DNA of 64,000 nt from Cryoendolithus antarcticus (GCA_002077065.1 NAJO01000081.1:26122-90121); one strand, 5' to 3'. Positions 34,685 through 48,275 are shown, numbered from the stretch's first letter. Notes: a model not told the origin generated them from the letters alone. Program-made: numbers and translations.

Positions 34685-37600
34685 ATGGCGATGCAGACCA
34701 TCGCAGATGGAGTCCAACGACTCGTGGATCACGTCTTCTTACCACCAAAGCTTCCACTCCGGGCAGACGAAGCCAGCGAAGTTGCCCTCATCGACACTAC
34801 CATAGAGGCGATGAACTCACTCGCAAATATGGTGCTCCCAGGTTTAGTACCCGCGGCTCTAGTCAATGCCGTGACGCTTCTCACCAACTTGAAAGCTGTC
34901 AACAGTCGGCCTGGTGGTAAGACAGACGAAACGGAACTTCATAGGATCTTGATCGCTCTCCAACCTGGCCAGATGCTGGCTGTGAAGGTCAGCGCTCAAA
35001 ACGCTGCGATTCTGGTCACTCGGAAGCCGCAGGTATTGATTTTCGAAGAGTTTGAGTTGTCACCCCAAAACAAGGCAGTCATTGCAACAAAGGGTCGACT
35101 CATCCGCACCTTTCCAGGCTTGGCGGTCGCAGTGAAGGCTGACCTCCTTACTCAATCGGACTTCTCTTCGATGGTTGCAAGTACGATTGCGACAATGTGC
35201 CCCCAGAAAGTACCGGGCATGCAACCGAAATCGAAAAAGGCCGGCACCGATCATGATGAGCATCGCGATACTACTAAGCCCGCAATGGTCTCCGAACTAC
35301 TTTTCGGAGTACTGAGGGGCATCGGGGAATCCATCCCCGTGTCGACGATTTCGAAGCACACTCGCGATGAGGTGCTTTACCACTGTGCGGAAAGTCCATG
35401 GCAACGATCGCCCATGTCGCTACTGGTTCGAGTCGCCCTACAACTGGTCATTTCGCGGTCTCCCGACGGCTCCTACGAACTCTATAAAGAGGTCATAGTG
35501 TTTGTCATGACTCATCTCCTTGGAAAAGCCTCTCACTTGCCGACTGAAACCATCTACGTCATGAAAGCAAAAGTTCATTGGCGTTTGCAAAAGCTGTCAG
35601 GGGCGGGTCCGCCAACACTTCCAAGCTCAGTATACACAAATATCAACTCCACTCTCCAGCACGCATCGGACACTGTTTCCGCCCGTTGGGCAACCATCCA
35701 GCGCCAAGATGCCCGCGATATGCAACTCGACGACCTCGCGACGTTGGATTTTGAGGAAGATACTCTGGTAGCGCTTCCAGCGCTCGATGAATACATTCGT
35801 GCGACCTTGTCCCGCCAGCACGATAGTCTCCGTCCTTGCTTCTTGCCCTGTTCGCAAACCATCGCCCATAATCTGGATGGTCTCCCAAATCTGCCAGGTA
35901 ATAACTCCGAAGATCCTCCGCACGCTGCTGTCAACCTCATGCGATTTGAATAATGGGTAGCGGAACAAGTCGAAGATTGGGCGGTCACCTACAACGAAGC
36001 CAGCGCGTGCGAAAAGTTGCACGAACTCATGATGCAATACCATGCACTCGCAAGCAGTCAGTATTCTGGCAATCCTGAGGCAATTTCTGTCATGGTGTTG
36101 ACCATTTTCGAACTGTGGGTTGCTTGCGACAAGGTTGCGATACGCATCAGCCCGTTGATTGGTAAGTTCGATCCTGGCGTCCCATCCGACCTTCTGCAAA
36201 ATCTACTGCTTCCTTGCCTTGATCAGATGAAGCGGCTCTCTCGACTAGAGTGCTACCTGGACACACGACGGTTGGACAGCACTGAGTCAACAGGTTGCAT
36301 GTTCGACACGAAGAGTAGGCTGAGCTACGCTAGCTTCTATTTCGACAAATCTCTGCCCCATCAACAGCTGTTATCGACGATCGAGCGCAATGCAAACACT
36401 TCTCGCGAAGCGAAACGGGAAGAACTCCGACTCGTAAAAACCAATTATTCTCGTATTGATACGCTATACAATCAGATTGATCACCAATACACTATCAAGG
36501 TCATCGATGATTGGTGTGATCCACCAGAGACGGAAAGAGTGCAAAGCCGCGGTTGTCAGAAGTGCGATTACCAAACGCAGCGTGAGAGATTATCGATCGG
36601 GGTCCATGAGTGGCCGCTTCCAAGCGATCCTTTCGAAGCCAAAGCTGTTATCGTTGAATTACAAGTCTCATCGTGGTTTGGGCACTGGCGAGACTGTCGA
36701 TTCGATCTTCTCAAAGACGTGCTTAAAGGAGAAAGTGATCGAGTGCAGGTTCGAACACCGTACAAGCCATCAACCAACGACCCACATCTGAAACGATATC
36801 TCAAGCATTCACGATCCCACCGTATAGGACTGATGTCTGAGCTCAAGCCCGTTTCCAGCACTCACTACAACAGCAAAAATCTCACGACACTCAGCGAAAG
36901 CGAAGTCTGTGTTCGCAACGGTTTGCAATATCGATACTACGATACAGAAAGTGATGCATACACAGGTACAATCGCTTTCAAAGATATCATTCCCCTAGCT
37001 TGTACATACAAGCTGGCCTGCCAAGCGCTGCAGCGCTTCATCTTTCGTCCAGCGTCAGCACCAGATGGACCCGGACCGAACCTCGTCATCGCCACCCAGG
37101 ACTCTTGTCCAGAAGATATGACACTAGATGAATGCAAGAAATTGGCCGCTGTACCCCTTGGACACCACATCCAATAGGCAAATATCCTTCTACAACTCGC
37201 CATGCCTGGTGTGGATTTCAAGAAGCTAGACACGACTTTGATCTTTCTCCAATGCATTTATCAGGTTGGCCCACCGGAATCGAACGTCTTGCGCGGGTCT
37301 CATGACATGTTACTTCATGACGAGAACGCGTTCTCCCTGGTCCGAACCCTCACGAAGGCGCTGCAAAGAGTCAAACAGAACTGGGAATCTTCTCAGGCTG
37401 TCCGTATTTTCACGTCGATCGCCGCTCGCGTGCTTTCTCTCAGCCCTTCGGCAGATGTGCAGAACGAATGCCTAGCTTTCTTGAAGGACGCGCGTGATGT
37501 TGCGATGCGTTGGATATTGGACCTACGGCAGAAGTCCTACACAGCTATGGACGATGCTGACAAGACTACGTTCGCTGTCAAGAGCGCTGAGGTGGCTCTG

Positions 37601-40600
37601 ATTTGCACCCTGACATTCGATGTTGACGATCAACATCACGCCAGTATCTTCGCCCAAGCAAACAACGTTTCGATTCTTGTGCAGAGCTCCATCATGGTGC
37701 AGGAAGGCGAGCAGGCACATTCTAACCGCCATGAATAGCATTCGATTCTGCTTGACCTGCGCTTCCGACGACTGCTATATCGCGTCTTCAAGATCCTCGC
37801 GCAGTACCCAAAGGAGCTGGATCGTGCAATTTGTGCGTCGTGGTCTGCATATGTGCCTGGCTGCGATGGCTGGAGTCCAGTCTCTGAGACTGTAGGTCAC
37901 TGGCTGACCACAGAGACTGCTCTCGTGCAAGGTACGAGTATGAGGATACATTACAATCTGCTCAGCGGTGAGCTCCTTGTCGATGGCTTACCGCTGAACA
38001 AGCCCCCAAAAATTTACCGCAGTCAAGTTTTGTACGACAGACTTTTCGGAAACAGCGTCGTAGAAGTCATTCCGTCTGCAAGCCCCGGGTTCCAATTCTC
38101 GACCAAACGTGCATTCGAGGGACACACTATTGAGCTAGGCATGGCGGTAACACGTAAGTCAACCCACGGGGACCTCATCGCGAAATCATCAAAGGACAAC
38201 GACACCTATGAGACGATTCCAGCACGCCTGGTGGAAGGGTCCTACCCCATTCACTTCGTTCAAGAACATGTACATTGGTATCATGCCGCGACACATACGG
38301 TACACTTTCGACCAGCAGAAGAACCTTGGCACGTGGACTCACCAGCGAATTGGATTTTGTCGAAGCTGCCCAGGCACGCGAAGTGGCAGCTGATGAACGC
38401 TAGTTGCTCTCTTGCCAGTACTGATAGTTTGACGTCGCGGCGAGTATCTCACGTGCTCGAATCGCTGGCTCACATCACCCGAATCCACACTATCTTCCAG
38501 CCGCTCAGCGATACACTACAAGTCAATATCCCTTGCCTTCAGCTACGGTTCTCACTTGACAGAGGTGCTACCCTGCTGAAGTCCAAGGAGTTTCGTTCCA
38601 TGGCTGTGGACAAAGACCAATCCGTTGGCACCTTGATCGGTCTTCGGAATAAATTTGTACTGAAGCCGCTTAAAAGAGGTAACCGTATGGTGCTGATTCC
38701 AGAGTCGACGACGATACATTATGGCAGAGAGAACGGCCATGTCATGGTGAAAATTCCTCAAGGGTCTATCTCGAAGGTACACGCTGTTCATGTCGATACC
38801 CAGCTTGGTCGGCTGCTCAACAACCACGATCTGGACTTCATGTTGCACCTCGCTTATCTCCATGCTCTCACGTCTTCATGCCTGGCGGATCCTCTTATAC
38901 ACAAGACAGGTACCGAACAGGCGCTTACTATCTTGGGATGTGCCGCCGTTCGCTCATTCAATCAGCTTTCGCAGAGCAACATCGACACGCTCGCGAAGCT
39001 AGCCAGCCTGAGTCCCGGCAGTTGCTACTATCCTCCCCACGAACGGGTGATGCAGACGGTTGGGTGGAATAACGGCCTGAGCTCCTTCTCCCAGCACGGT
39101 CATTTCAGATCCGCGGTGAAATCTTTGTGGAAGCAGGCAGATCAAGCTAGAATATTCCACCCCGAACTTCAGCTTGTCTTCCCTCGCTTGGAGCAAATCG
39201 ATGAGCATTTACTGCAGCGGGACAATATCCGATCCGCGACGTTCAGAGCATCGGGTTGTGGAGCCGAAGACCACACCGTCGCAAGTGATCAGCCATATAC
39301 TCCGCGAGATTGTGATTCTCTCCCGGAACGTGCCAAAAGGGCTTCCGGCATATCTGGCCTCATCTTCCGTCAAGGATAAGCGCTTTCCAATCCAGTACCA
39401 ATCACCGGCAGTCTTTGGCAAGATATCTGTGACTATGAATTTGTTGGTGGTCCCTGCCAACAGGTTGACGTCCGGAGAGTGAAGTACGACGCCGGTCTGT
39501 TCGACAGTGGCCAAGACTTTATAGTGGCGAGCCCACTACCTTTCATTCGTTGGTTGAGCACTCCCATGAGCTCGGGGCCACAAAAGTTCTCAGTGATTAT
39601 GTGGCTGTCGACAGTGGCAACTTTGTCCAAAGCAAAATTGTCGCTACTGCAGACAATCGCCATGTTTGTCAAGTCTACTAGAATGGCACAAATTGAAATC
39701 CCGGATGTAGACAGGTTTCACCCTCGGATGGGAAAGTCCTGCTCTCAAAAGGAATTGCGGACTTGCATTGAGCCATACAATCGCGATCTCAGGGCATGCC
39801 CGGAGCAGTACGCCCCTCGCCGCCATAACGAGAACCAGTACAACTATCACAGCCGGCGCAAGCGTGAGTGGAAGCAGGCATGCGATTCCGCGTTAACGAG
39901 CCTCGTGAACGCGCTCAATGTCCAATGGCCCTGCGAGAGCCCGAGTACCCCTTACGTGGAGAGTGCTTCTACTTCGACGTACTTCAACGTTGACAGCGCA
40001 ATGGTAGTGGTCAGGTCGAGATTCAAGATGTGGCACGACAACAGGCTGCTTGATATCTACCTCAGAGCCATCGAGCAGATCACCTCCAGTCTTGCCGTTC
40101 AAAATGTCCAGGTCTCGAAATCGACCATGAGTCCACCTCATGCCAGGCCTAGCTTCCCAGGCTTCATCACCGAGTGCAGCCTTTTTCTCCAGCAAGCTCC
40201 AGACTTGCCAGAAAGAATTCCTGATCTCCGTCCTCTGACTGAACAGCAAAGGTCTGATCGTTCGTAGCCTCCGCTTCTGGCCGCTCTCGTCCAAAGATTG
40301 GAAGCTTTGGCGGGCCATTCAATACATGAGAAGCAGTATGTGGAGCACCTCGACAACAGCTTGCCGGCACTCTCGGCTCGACATGATGAGCACTCTCCCT
40401 TCGCCAAGTCTGCCACTGACGAGTTGTCTTCGTACTACGACCGATGCAAAGAACATACAAATCAGATATATGAAATGCTCGTAAGTGCTATTAGTCCGAC
40501 ACTGGACACATCAAGCGATCAAGCGGCACGCCGATCCAGGTTCGGACCAATGTTCTCTCTCCAGCAGCTCGTACGGAAGCGATGGAGCGGCCTACCACAG

Positions 40601-43600
40601 CAATGGAAAGAAGCTATCGTGGAGTACGGCCTCGCCCTTGCTGCACAGCAGAGGGCAGAGCGGATTGTCGAGCTAGTGGATGCTTTTCGCCACGAAGACC
40701 TCTTTACAGAATTATGCAATCCTGGTCATACCAATTGGGACCCGATGAAATCTCCGGAATCTTTACTGCTCGAAGTAGAGAGCGGCATCATAATCCGCGA
40801 GGGCCAGGAGCAAATCGCTGCATCGATGCGCGATCCACCCGAAGGCAGACATGCTGTGATGCAGATGAACATGGGCGAAGGAAAATCGAGTGTCATTGTT
40901 CCTGTCGCTGCCGTTGCTCTCGCCAACGGCAAACAGCTGTCGAGAGTGATTGTAGCAAAGCCACAATCGAAGCAGATGGTTCAAATGCTGATCTCAAAGT
41001 TAGGTGGACTGCTGGATCGACGAGTTTACCATATGCCTTTCTCGCGATCGCTCAAACTGGATAACGCAGCTGCAAGCACTGTACTTGAAATGTTGAACGA
41101 ATGCATGTCTAGTGGCAGTACTTCTCGTGCAGCCCGAGCATATTTTGTCCTTCAGACTCATGGCTCTCGAGTGCTTCATTTCAGGCAGAGATGATATCGG
41201 GGGCGGGCTCATGTTGGCGCAGGACTTTTTCAATTGGAACTCTCGCGACATCGTCGACGAGAGTGACGAGAACTTCAGCGTCCACTTCGAACTCATCTAT
41301 ACCATGGGTATGCAGCGCTCAATTGAGCTGAGCCCCGAAAGGTGGCTGCTCTTGCAGCAAGTAATGGACATTGGGAGATTGCTGGCGCCTGCAATAGCGG
41401 CAGAGCTCCCACTGTCCTTGGAGTACCACCCCAGCGTCTCCGGGAGTTTCGCCCGTTTGCGGATTCTGCGCCCAGATGCCAGAGCAGTGCTTTCTCAAAG
41501 GCTTGCCGAACGCATCTGCGAGAAGGGGCTTGAAGGATTCCAGATTTCTCGACAGCCCGTGGAGATTCGCAGGGCGGTCTGCGTGTATATCACAAAGACC
41601 AATCTCAGTCCGGCCGAAGTCGATCTTGTAGAGCGCTCATTATCCTGGACAGAGACAACAAAATCGCCTCTGCTCTTGATCCGAGGTATGATCGCTGGTG
41701 GAATTCTCGGGTTTGCCCTCGGTCAAAAGCGATGGCGCGTTAACTACGGCCTCGCCTCTCGCTCTCCGCCCACGCAAGTTGCTGTACCATATCGCGCGAA
41801 AGATCAACCGTCTCCTCGCTCGGAGATCAGTCATCCAGATGTCGTCATCACCCTTACATCCCTCTGCTACTACTATAGCGGACTGTCTGATGAAGATCTG
41901 TTCACCACTATGGGGCATCTCATTGAGTCTGATCAATCAGACACCGAGTACCAAGTCTGGGTCCGAGACGCTCATGCATTACCGGCTGCATTTACACAGC
42001 TTCAAGGCATTAATCTGAAAGATCGTCCACAGTGTATCGCCGAGGTTTTCCCAGCGTTTCGCTTTGCGAAGAGTGTAGTAGACTATTTCCTCTCGCACCT
42101 CGTTTTTCCCAAAGAGATGAAGGAGTTCCCTGACAAGCTCTCCACCTCTGGTTGGGAGATTGCAAAGCAGAGGAGGCTGCCGGTCACTGGATTTTCCGGC
42201 ATAAACGATTCTCGCTGTCTGTTACGGATCGACATTGATCACCTCGATCTACCCGAGCAGAGACAAACCAATGCACGCGTGCTGGAACATGTTTTACAGC
42301 CCCAGAATGGTGTTGTACTGCTGGAGCCGGCGTCACAAGACACATCAGACGCTCAGCATCTCTTGAATACTGTCCTCAGCCTGAGACCGCACATCCAGGT
42401 CATTCTTGATGTTGGTGCGCAGATTTTGGAGCTTGACAATCTCGGAGTGGCCAAGACATGGTTGAGCATGCACGATGCGACAAAAGAAGCCGCTGTCTTC
42501 GTCAACGATTCTGACGAGCTATGTGTCATTGATCGTAACGATCGGGTCGATCTGCTACGGACCTCGTCTTTTCTTAACCGCCTTGACTCCTGCCTCATAT
42601 TCCTCGACCAAGCCCGCACGCGTGGGATTGACCTTCGATTGCCTATGCACTACAGAGCAGCTGTTAGTCTAGGTGCGGGTCTGACAAAAGATCAATTGGT
42701 GCAAGCCTGTATGAGGATGCGCAAGCTTGGCAGGGGCCAGAGCGTGGTTTTCTGTGTTCCACAGGAGATCCAGGTCAAGATTCTCGAGTTTGTGTCCAAG
42801 ACTCAGGTCATAGAGATCGATGTGGCAGATGTGATTATCTGGTCAATATCTGAGACGTGGAAAGGAGCCCGCCGTAGTATGCCGCTCTGGACCGTCCAAG
42901 GCAAACGTTTCTTGCATCAGGAGAGTCTCTGGGCTGAGATATCCGACAGAGGACGAATGGCGCTATCAAGACATCAAGCCGAAAAGTTTCTGGAAGACGA
43001 GGCCCAGTCTCTAGACAATCGACACCGCCCACGACAGACGCAAAGCCAAGTGAGTTCCCTTGCAAAAACTACGAATTCAGGCTTGCAGCGCATTCTCGAA
43101 CGCTGTCGGCAATTTGGCGACTTGGGGTTCAATTGCAGTTCGCTCCAGGAAGAGCAGGAGCGTGAACTCTCGCCTGAGATTGAGCAAGAACGACAAGTCC
43201 AGAGGGCTCTACCTGCTCAGCCAGCACCACATGCCCTGCACCAAGACGTCCGGATCTTCGCCATGACTGGCATGATATCTCCTGATTCCAAGGCTTATAC
43301 GCCTGCCTTCGAGGCACTACAGGACTGCAGTGCCGCTAAAGATTTCTCACCGTCACAGCTGACTGCTGACCGAAAACTGTTTGTCACTACAGATTTTATT
43401 AAGACCATCAACTCATCTGGGGAATCATACGTCTCTGACGCGTTCCAGCGCCCTGTCCAATGGCTTCTGACGAGTCGAACCAAGGATAGTGACATGGTGG
43501 GCTATGTCATCATCATCAGCCCATACGAAGCAAATCAGCTTTACAATGAAATGAGGAGCACCACTGCTAGCACACTGCACATCTATAAGCCGCGCTGCAA

Positions 43601-44006
43601 TTCAGGATATCAGTCTCTGGATCGGCTGGACTTCCATACGGTGTCTGCAAAAGGCACACCGCCTGTTGTCCCGCGTGCATTGGGTGTCCAATTCGGTCTG
43701 TTGGCAGGACAGCTCTACCTGAGCTCTTACGAAGATTACCAGGCGATCTGCAGCTTTTTGGGTCTCTGTGCAGATGCTCTGACGGAGGAGATGAGTGCCC
43801 AAGGCTGGACGGTCGCTGCCAATGGGTTCATTTTGAGTGATGACCAAGGTCGTGCAGGTGGAGGATCCGGTGTAGAAGACAGTCCGGTGAATTTCCCGAA
43901 GATCTTTATGACGAAGATTAGGAGGAACGGAGAAAGTATCGCGAAGACACACATCGGAAGCCTGCTTAAGGGCAAGCTTTTCACTTTGTTAGATATCGAG
44001 GAATGA
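34685..44006 (+). pseudogene. Giant DUF6606/DUF3638/DUF3645 protein, multiply disabled
   Basis: One frame from ATG 34685 (MAMQTIADGVQRLVDHVF) spans about 3,100 codons. The N-terminal part is DUF6606-like (MVSELLFGVLRGIGESI, then SPMSLLVRVALQL). The centre has VHEWPLP and GHHIQ segments. DUF3638 follows near 40860 with the P-loop QMNMGEGKSSVIVPVA, KPQSKQMVQMLISKLGG and, after a frameshift near 41114, VQPEHILSF, the acidic box DIVDESDEN and a DUF3645 part (VAVPYRAKDQPSP, SLCYYYSGLS). The C-terminal part has LDQARTRGIDLRLP and ACMRMRKLGRGQSVVFC. In-frame stops: TAA 35951, TAG 37175, TAG 37736, TAA 39377, TAG 40265. The 3' 965 codons are uninterrupted to TGA 44004. Relatives are uncharacterised and often loosely labelled ubiquitin hydrolases. 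Confidence 0.8.
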
Positions 44007-44427
44007 TCTTGGTCTTGCAAGGGGCCGGTTGAAGGATAGATACTTTGCGTAAGACTTGAGCACTCATGTGAACATCCGTAACTCTTACTTGCGTGGAGGA
44101 CGTTGTTGATGTGATCAGCACAAAGGGTAAGCACGGTGTTAGCGAGGTATGCGTACTTTGCATCGGGAGCATACATCTCCTTGGGGCATTATGTGAGGTA
44201 ATCGGGAGATCTGCATACGTTGAGGTGCAGCATTAGGACAATTGTCTCCATCCGTTGTTCATCACCAGTCCTTCAATTGGCTTTTCCTGTCAATGCAAAC
44301 ATGCTGTGCTATTCCGGAAGTTCGTGCCGAGAAGCAGCTTTCAGCATCGACTAAGGGACAGAATAATGAGAAGCAGTCCTGGCGATCGATATGCATGTCT
44401 TTTTGAAGGCGTTCTAGGCAGTATCCC

Positions 44428-44940
44428 TCAGCGCTGCATATTCCTACAAGAGCCCGAAACGTAGTACTTTCTCTCCATGTGCAGCCGTCTCATGTCCTCC
44501 GTCAGTGGGCTTTCCTCGCAGGGGCCAACCGTCCTATACAAAGCACACTCCAGAGAGGATGCAAAGCACAAACAAGCCTGAGCTTGGACCGTCAGGTCGC
44601 AGTCGAAGCGGCTGCCGGGAAGGGTGGAGAACGAAAGATTCATTTGGCGCATGAATGTGAAGAAGAAGTCCTGCAACTCTTCCGCAAACGATTCCTTGAG
44701 ATCGGACCGCATGACCGAGAGTATGGTGTGGTCAAGAGCACCTACTGTTCCGAATTCAGGGGTTCGTTCCTCGATCTCCTTGTCGGTAATGAGCTTCAGA
44801 TCTTTTGCCCATTTATACAACGATTCTATAAGAGATGTGTAGGAGACAAGGTTCGTCTGTTGCTTCAGCGCTTCATTGAGAGCCAGACCGATGTCGCAAA
44901 GAATCCAAGTGAGTTGCGATGCTGTGATTTCTGCCTGCAT
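44428..44940 (-). CDS. Hypothetical helical protein (170 aa)
   Basis: Starts at an ATG with a helical N-terminus (SQLTWILCDIGLALNEALKQ) and continues LIESLYKWAKDLKLITDKEIEE and SVMRSDLKESFAEELQDFFF. No family is recognised. It lies 130 nt downstream of the broken gene at 45070-46289 on the same strand and could be its 3' exon or a separate gene. The C-terminal quarter looks less protein-like. Confidence 0.4.
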   Translation of the reverse strand: MQAEITASQLTWILCDIGLALNEALKQQTNLVSYTSLIESLYKWAKDLKLITDKEIEERTPEFGTVGALDHTILSVMRSDLKESFAEELQDFFFTFMRQMNLSFSTLPGSRFDCDLTVQAQACLCFASSLECALYRTVGPCEESPLTEDMRRLHMERKYYVSGSCRNMQR

Positions 44941-45069
44941 CCACTCCTGGGTACTGAAGGATAACTGCCCAAAGTAATTCAGATTTGACAGTGCTTTGCT
45001 TAAAGCTGACTCTGCTGCTTTGAAACGTGTTAATCTTAGACCAGTCCTGTCTCCCGTTTCTAAAAGTAA

Positions 45070-46289
45070 TCAGCTTTGCTTCATCGCTTCAGTGCAAAAG
45101 CACTCACCTTGATATTGTTTTGCAACTTCGCGGCAGTCACTACGAAGCCTTTCCATCCATTTTGTCTCTTTCCAGGTCTTGCGTTGGATGGAAAAGCCTT
45201 TAGCAAATTCCAGAGCTAGCAGCCTTCGAAAACAGCTTTCGTTCCTTAAATGATTTATTGTATATCCTGGATGACAGGCGCTGACCCTAGTGAAGCGGTA
45301 GCATCCATTTGGAAACCACAATACGGATTCGCTAGGTGCTCTCCCAATCCCACATCCTTGGAGCAGTTGCATGATCGATCTGGTGTCTCCGTACGCCAGC
45401 ATGATATCACCACGTCAGGTTTCTTGGCTTCCAGAGCACGCAGAAATACGTCTTGACTCTTTTGATGAAAGTCAGATCCGTCGTAGTCATTATCAGCAAA
45501 GGGCATGCAGTCAAGTATCGTGACACAATCTGTATCCATTGTGCCACCAGAACCAAAATGAACGAGCTCCTTCACTGCGGCTAATGTTTTGCATCTCGCC
45601 TCTTCCGCAGCATATCCCTTGATGTAAATCTGAGAAGAGTCTGGATGCTGCAAAACCACTACAACCTCACCGCTCGTCTCGGGTCTGGCTAGCTCAAGAC
45701 AAAAGTCGATCTCGGGGATTGGCAGAGCGGACTCTTGGGCTTCCAAGCGTACCGCTTGCCCGAATTCCTCTAGAATCCGAAGATGATCGCTTCGTTCGCC
45801 ACGCAACTTATTAGGCTGATCTTGACATCTTGGTGTCTTTCGAAGGCGGTGGTCTGTCGGTATATCGAGGCACCGCATTTGGATGTTGTTGTGTACCGTA
45901 CCCAGTTCGAGCACAATCATACGGTACTACGCTTTTTGGATGGAATCGACTTCCGGCAAGGGTCTGTCAAGCCAGAATCGGGACACACTGTACCAAGATA
46001 TCGAAAAAGCGTTCTCGGAAATTCTGAGGCTGGCGAGCACTGTGCCAACAAAGAAGGATAAGATCTAGTTTCGAAGTCCCCAACTTTTTCGAGGCGACTT
46101 GGGAAATCCAATACGCGCAGATCGCACTGCCCCAATCGTACGCTTTATTGTATGTAAGATGCTGCGGAAGCTGATGTGATCCCTTGCGGACGTGCATGCA
46201 GGATGCTGCGAAGCTAATGCTGCCGCGTCCTCCCCGCCAAACCGGTGAGTGTATTCTCCAATACTTAGACGTAGTGAATTTCTAGCCAT
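45070..46289 (-). pseudogene. Fungal conserved family, possibly UDG-like fold, frame-disrupted
   Basis: The core reads IYIKGYAAEEARCKTLAAV, CVTILDCMPFADNDYDG, SQDVFLRALEAKKPDVVISC and then, in another frame from about 45385, QLLQGCGIGRAPSESVLWF, RVSACHPGYTINHLRNESCF and RRLLALEFAKGF. The HP-Y motif after a PDVV strand recalls uracil-DNA-glycosylase-like folds, but this is a tentative reading. An upstream start near 46289 (MARNSLRLSIGEYTHRFG) needs one or more splices or frame changes to reach the core. No clean intron explains the change at 45385, so this copy is probably broken. Confidence 0.5.
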
Positions 46290-46652
46290 CGTATCGAGGG
46301 TTCACCTCTTGCGCCATCAGACCACACCTACATGTGGAAATTAGACTGTCTGGGGTGTTTCTGCGAGGTGGTGTGCCTATATGTCTCGCGACTGGACAGC
46401 TTCAATTGCAGGTGGCTGCATCGGTAACTCACTGACAGGCGCTATACGTCGACAACTCACAGCTACGGCAGAGAGTGTGACTGCCATGCTTTGCTTTATG
46501 ACATGGATGGCTACAACGAAGGGACGCGATTGAGGGTATGCGTATCAAATCACGTGCGTGCTCTCAGCATATGAGGATGGAAGTGCCTCCTCGCGAGACG
46601 AGATCAACCACTCCAAGGCTTCAGTACCGCATCCTGTTTGTTAGGTAGCACA
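46290..46652. other. No supportable gene
   Basis: Intergenic; nothing recognised. Confidence 0.4.
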
Positions 46653-47087
46653 ATGGTCATCGTCTGCGGGCAGTGCAACCGCAGCTTCGACACAGAGCGA
46701 GTGCTGGAGCAGCACCGCCGCGACTCACCCACTCACGTCGCCGACGAGGGTGCGGAGGGATCGGAGCGTTCATCCGATATACGACCCTCCCGTGATCGAG
46801 ATGTCTCAAAGTTGCTTCGCCAGTAACGTCCGTCCCTACGTAACGAGCCACCCTCTGTGGCGAGCCACATTTGTCCTCTTGACCTGAAAAGTCTTCGTTT
46901 CTCTCGTGATGCAACGATGATCGATCTCGTATCATTCTTCAACCCTTTCTCCACCAATTTGGCACGGCGCATCGGAGGATTAACACGTGGGGGCCACGCT
47001 ATCGATCATCTTGCTGGCGTTGCCGATCCCGGCTTGAGCGGCTTCCCCGACTCTGACGACCACAGTAGGGCGTTTTCCAAGTTTTGA
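46653..47087 (+). pseudogene. C2H2 zinc-finger gene relic
   Basis: ATG 46653 begins with a single C2H2 finger (IVCGQCNRSFDTERVLEQHR, second ligand pair in HRRDSPTH), like the start of many fungal C2H2 genes. A TAA at 46824-46826 interrupts the frame, which then stays open to 47087 (DLVSFFNPFSTNLARRIGG). The LDSYF/GWRRG middle domain of the intact gene at 6495 is not found. Either a truncated relic or a short unrelated finger protein. Confidence 0.45.
46810..46862 (-). repeat. Short repeat shared with 51781-51836
   Basis: Reverse complement of this segment and 51781-51836 both read TGGCTCG..GAGGGTGGCTCGT-ACG-AGGGA-GGACGTTACTG with few mismatches (about 50 nt). The repeat includes the TAA that interrupts the C2H2 relic. 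Confidence 0.55.
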
Positions 47088-48044
47088 ATTGCTACAAGGA
47101 AGTCGAGATGCTAAAGAATGTCACGTCGTTGTTACTAAGCAAGTTGGTGCCTCAAGAGAAAGCTTATAGAGATTTGGAAGCGTGAAGAAGGGACTATCTC
47201 GATCCGCCGAAAATTTAGCGCGCATTAGCGTGAGCTGGCGCCAGACCAAAATGGCTATCTTGACCCAGCAACAGGTCTACACATCTTTCGGCCGATGCGG
47301 CCGCAGGTTCTGGAATTGTCTATGAGCCACAATTTCAACACCGCCTAGCGACAACGGTCTTCGCGTTGCTGTCAAAGCAACAATAACCTAAGACAGTGCA
47401 CAAATGACGAACGACTTGACCTTTCAAGAAGTGGTCTGAGGCGACAGCCTGTCATGAGGCGCGGATATCTTCTGGCATAGCCACAGAGCTACTTATCTTA
47501 ACAAGACACGCTTTCTTATATCCGTTTGCCGGGACTCTTACTTGAAACTAAGATCTTCCGCAAGCAGGCGCAAAGACCTTGATTTTGCAGACATGCAGGA
47601 GCTTCTACGAATGTACGTCGATCCATGTGCCCCACCATCATATAGCAAATTGACGAAAGTCTTTTGAAGAGATTCCCGGGATCATCCGAAAAGCTTCAAT
47701 GGAACTTGTGCAGACTGTGCCTGTGGACCGCCACGGAATCTATTGCCAAATTTTCAAGTTTGATCTCAAGCACTGGCAAGTCTGTGGCGGAAACGATCAA
47801 AGGCCTGTTTCCGGCGGAGTTGGGCTTTCGCATCAAAGCTTCCTTGCCTCGCGAATGGAGCAGCAGCCATCTGTTTGCTGTACATGTTCAAAGTGATCGG
47901 CGTCACCGAGGTGTGGTTGTTGAGTACTTCGGGGAGATTACTCTGGGTAAGTTGTTGGTTTGTCTTCTTCAACAGGACGACACGTCAACGTACCGTGTCT
48001 AAATTCTGCCTTGTAGCTGATCTTGCGTCGCGGTACGCCCACAT
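47088..48044. other. No supportable gene
   Basis: Short ORFs; at 47664-48002 a frame resembles coding weakly (FLWTATESIAKF) but no family is recognised. Confidence 0.35.
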
Positions 48045-48275
48045 TCGTTCATGTGCCCAAGTATCAGCCGTAGCCATTCCCTTGGAGGCGCGAGCGCATT
48101 GTGTTCCGTCGACGGCATCACGTAGTTCCGGTGCAGCTCTTGAGTAGAGAGCCTGAGTTGACAAGCAGATGTGATTAATGGACGGTGTGGAGCGCAGTCG
48201 TAGCAAACATAATTTAGCAGAACGCACGGATCACACACCGCCGGCGCATGGTCCGTGCGAGACCACGTATGGGAT
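48045..48275 (+). repeat. Dispersed repeat family 2, copy 2
   Basis: Direct-orientation match to 8805-9025 (see that entry), ending in GCACGGATCA-ACACCG and GCGCATGGTCCGTGCGAG. The copies are 39 kb apart. Confidence 0.6.
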
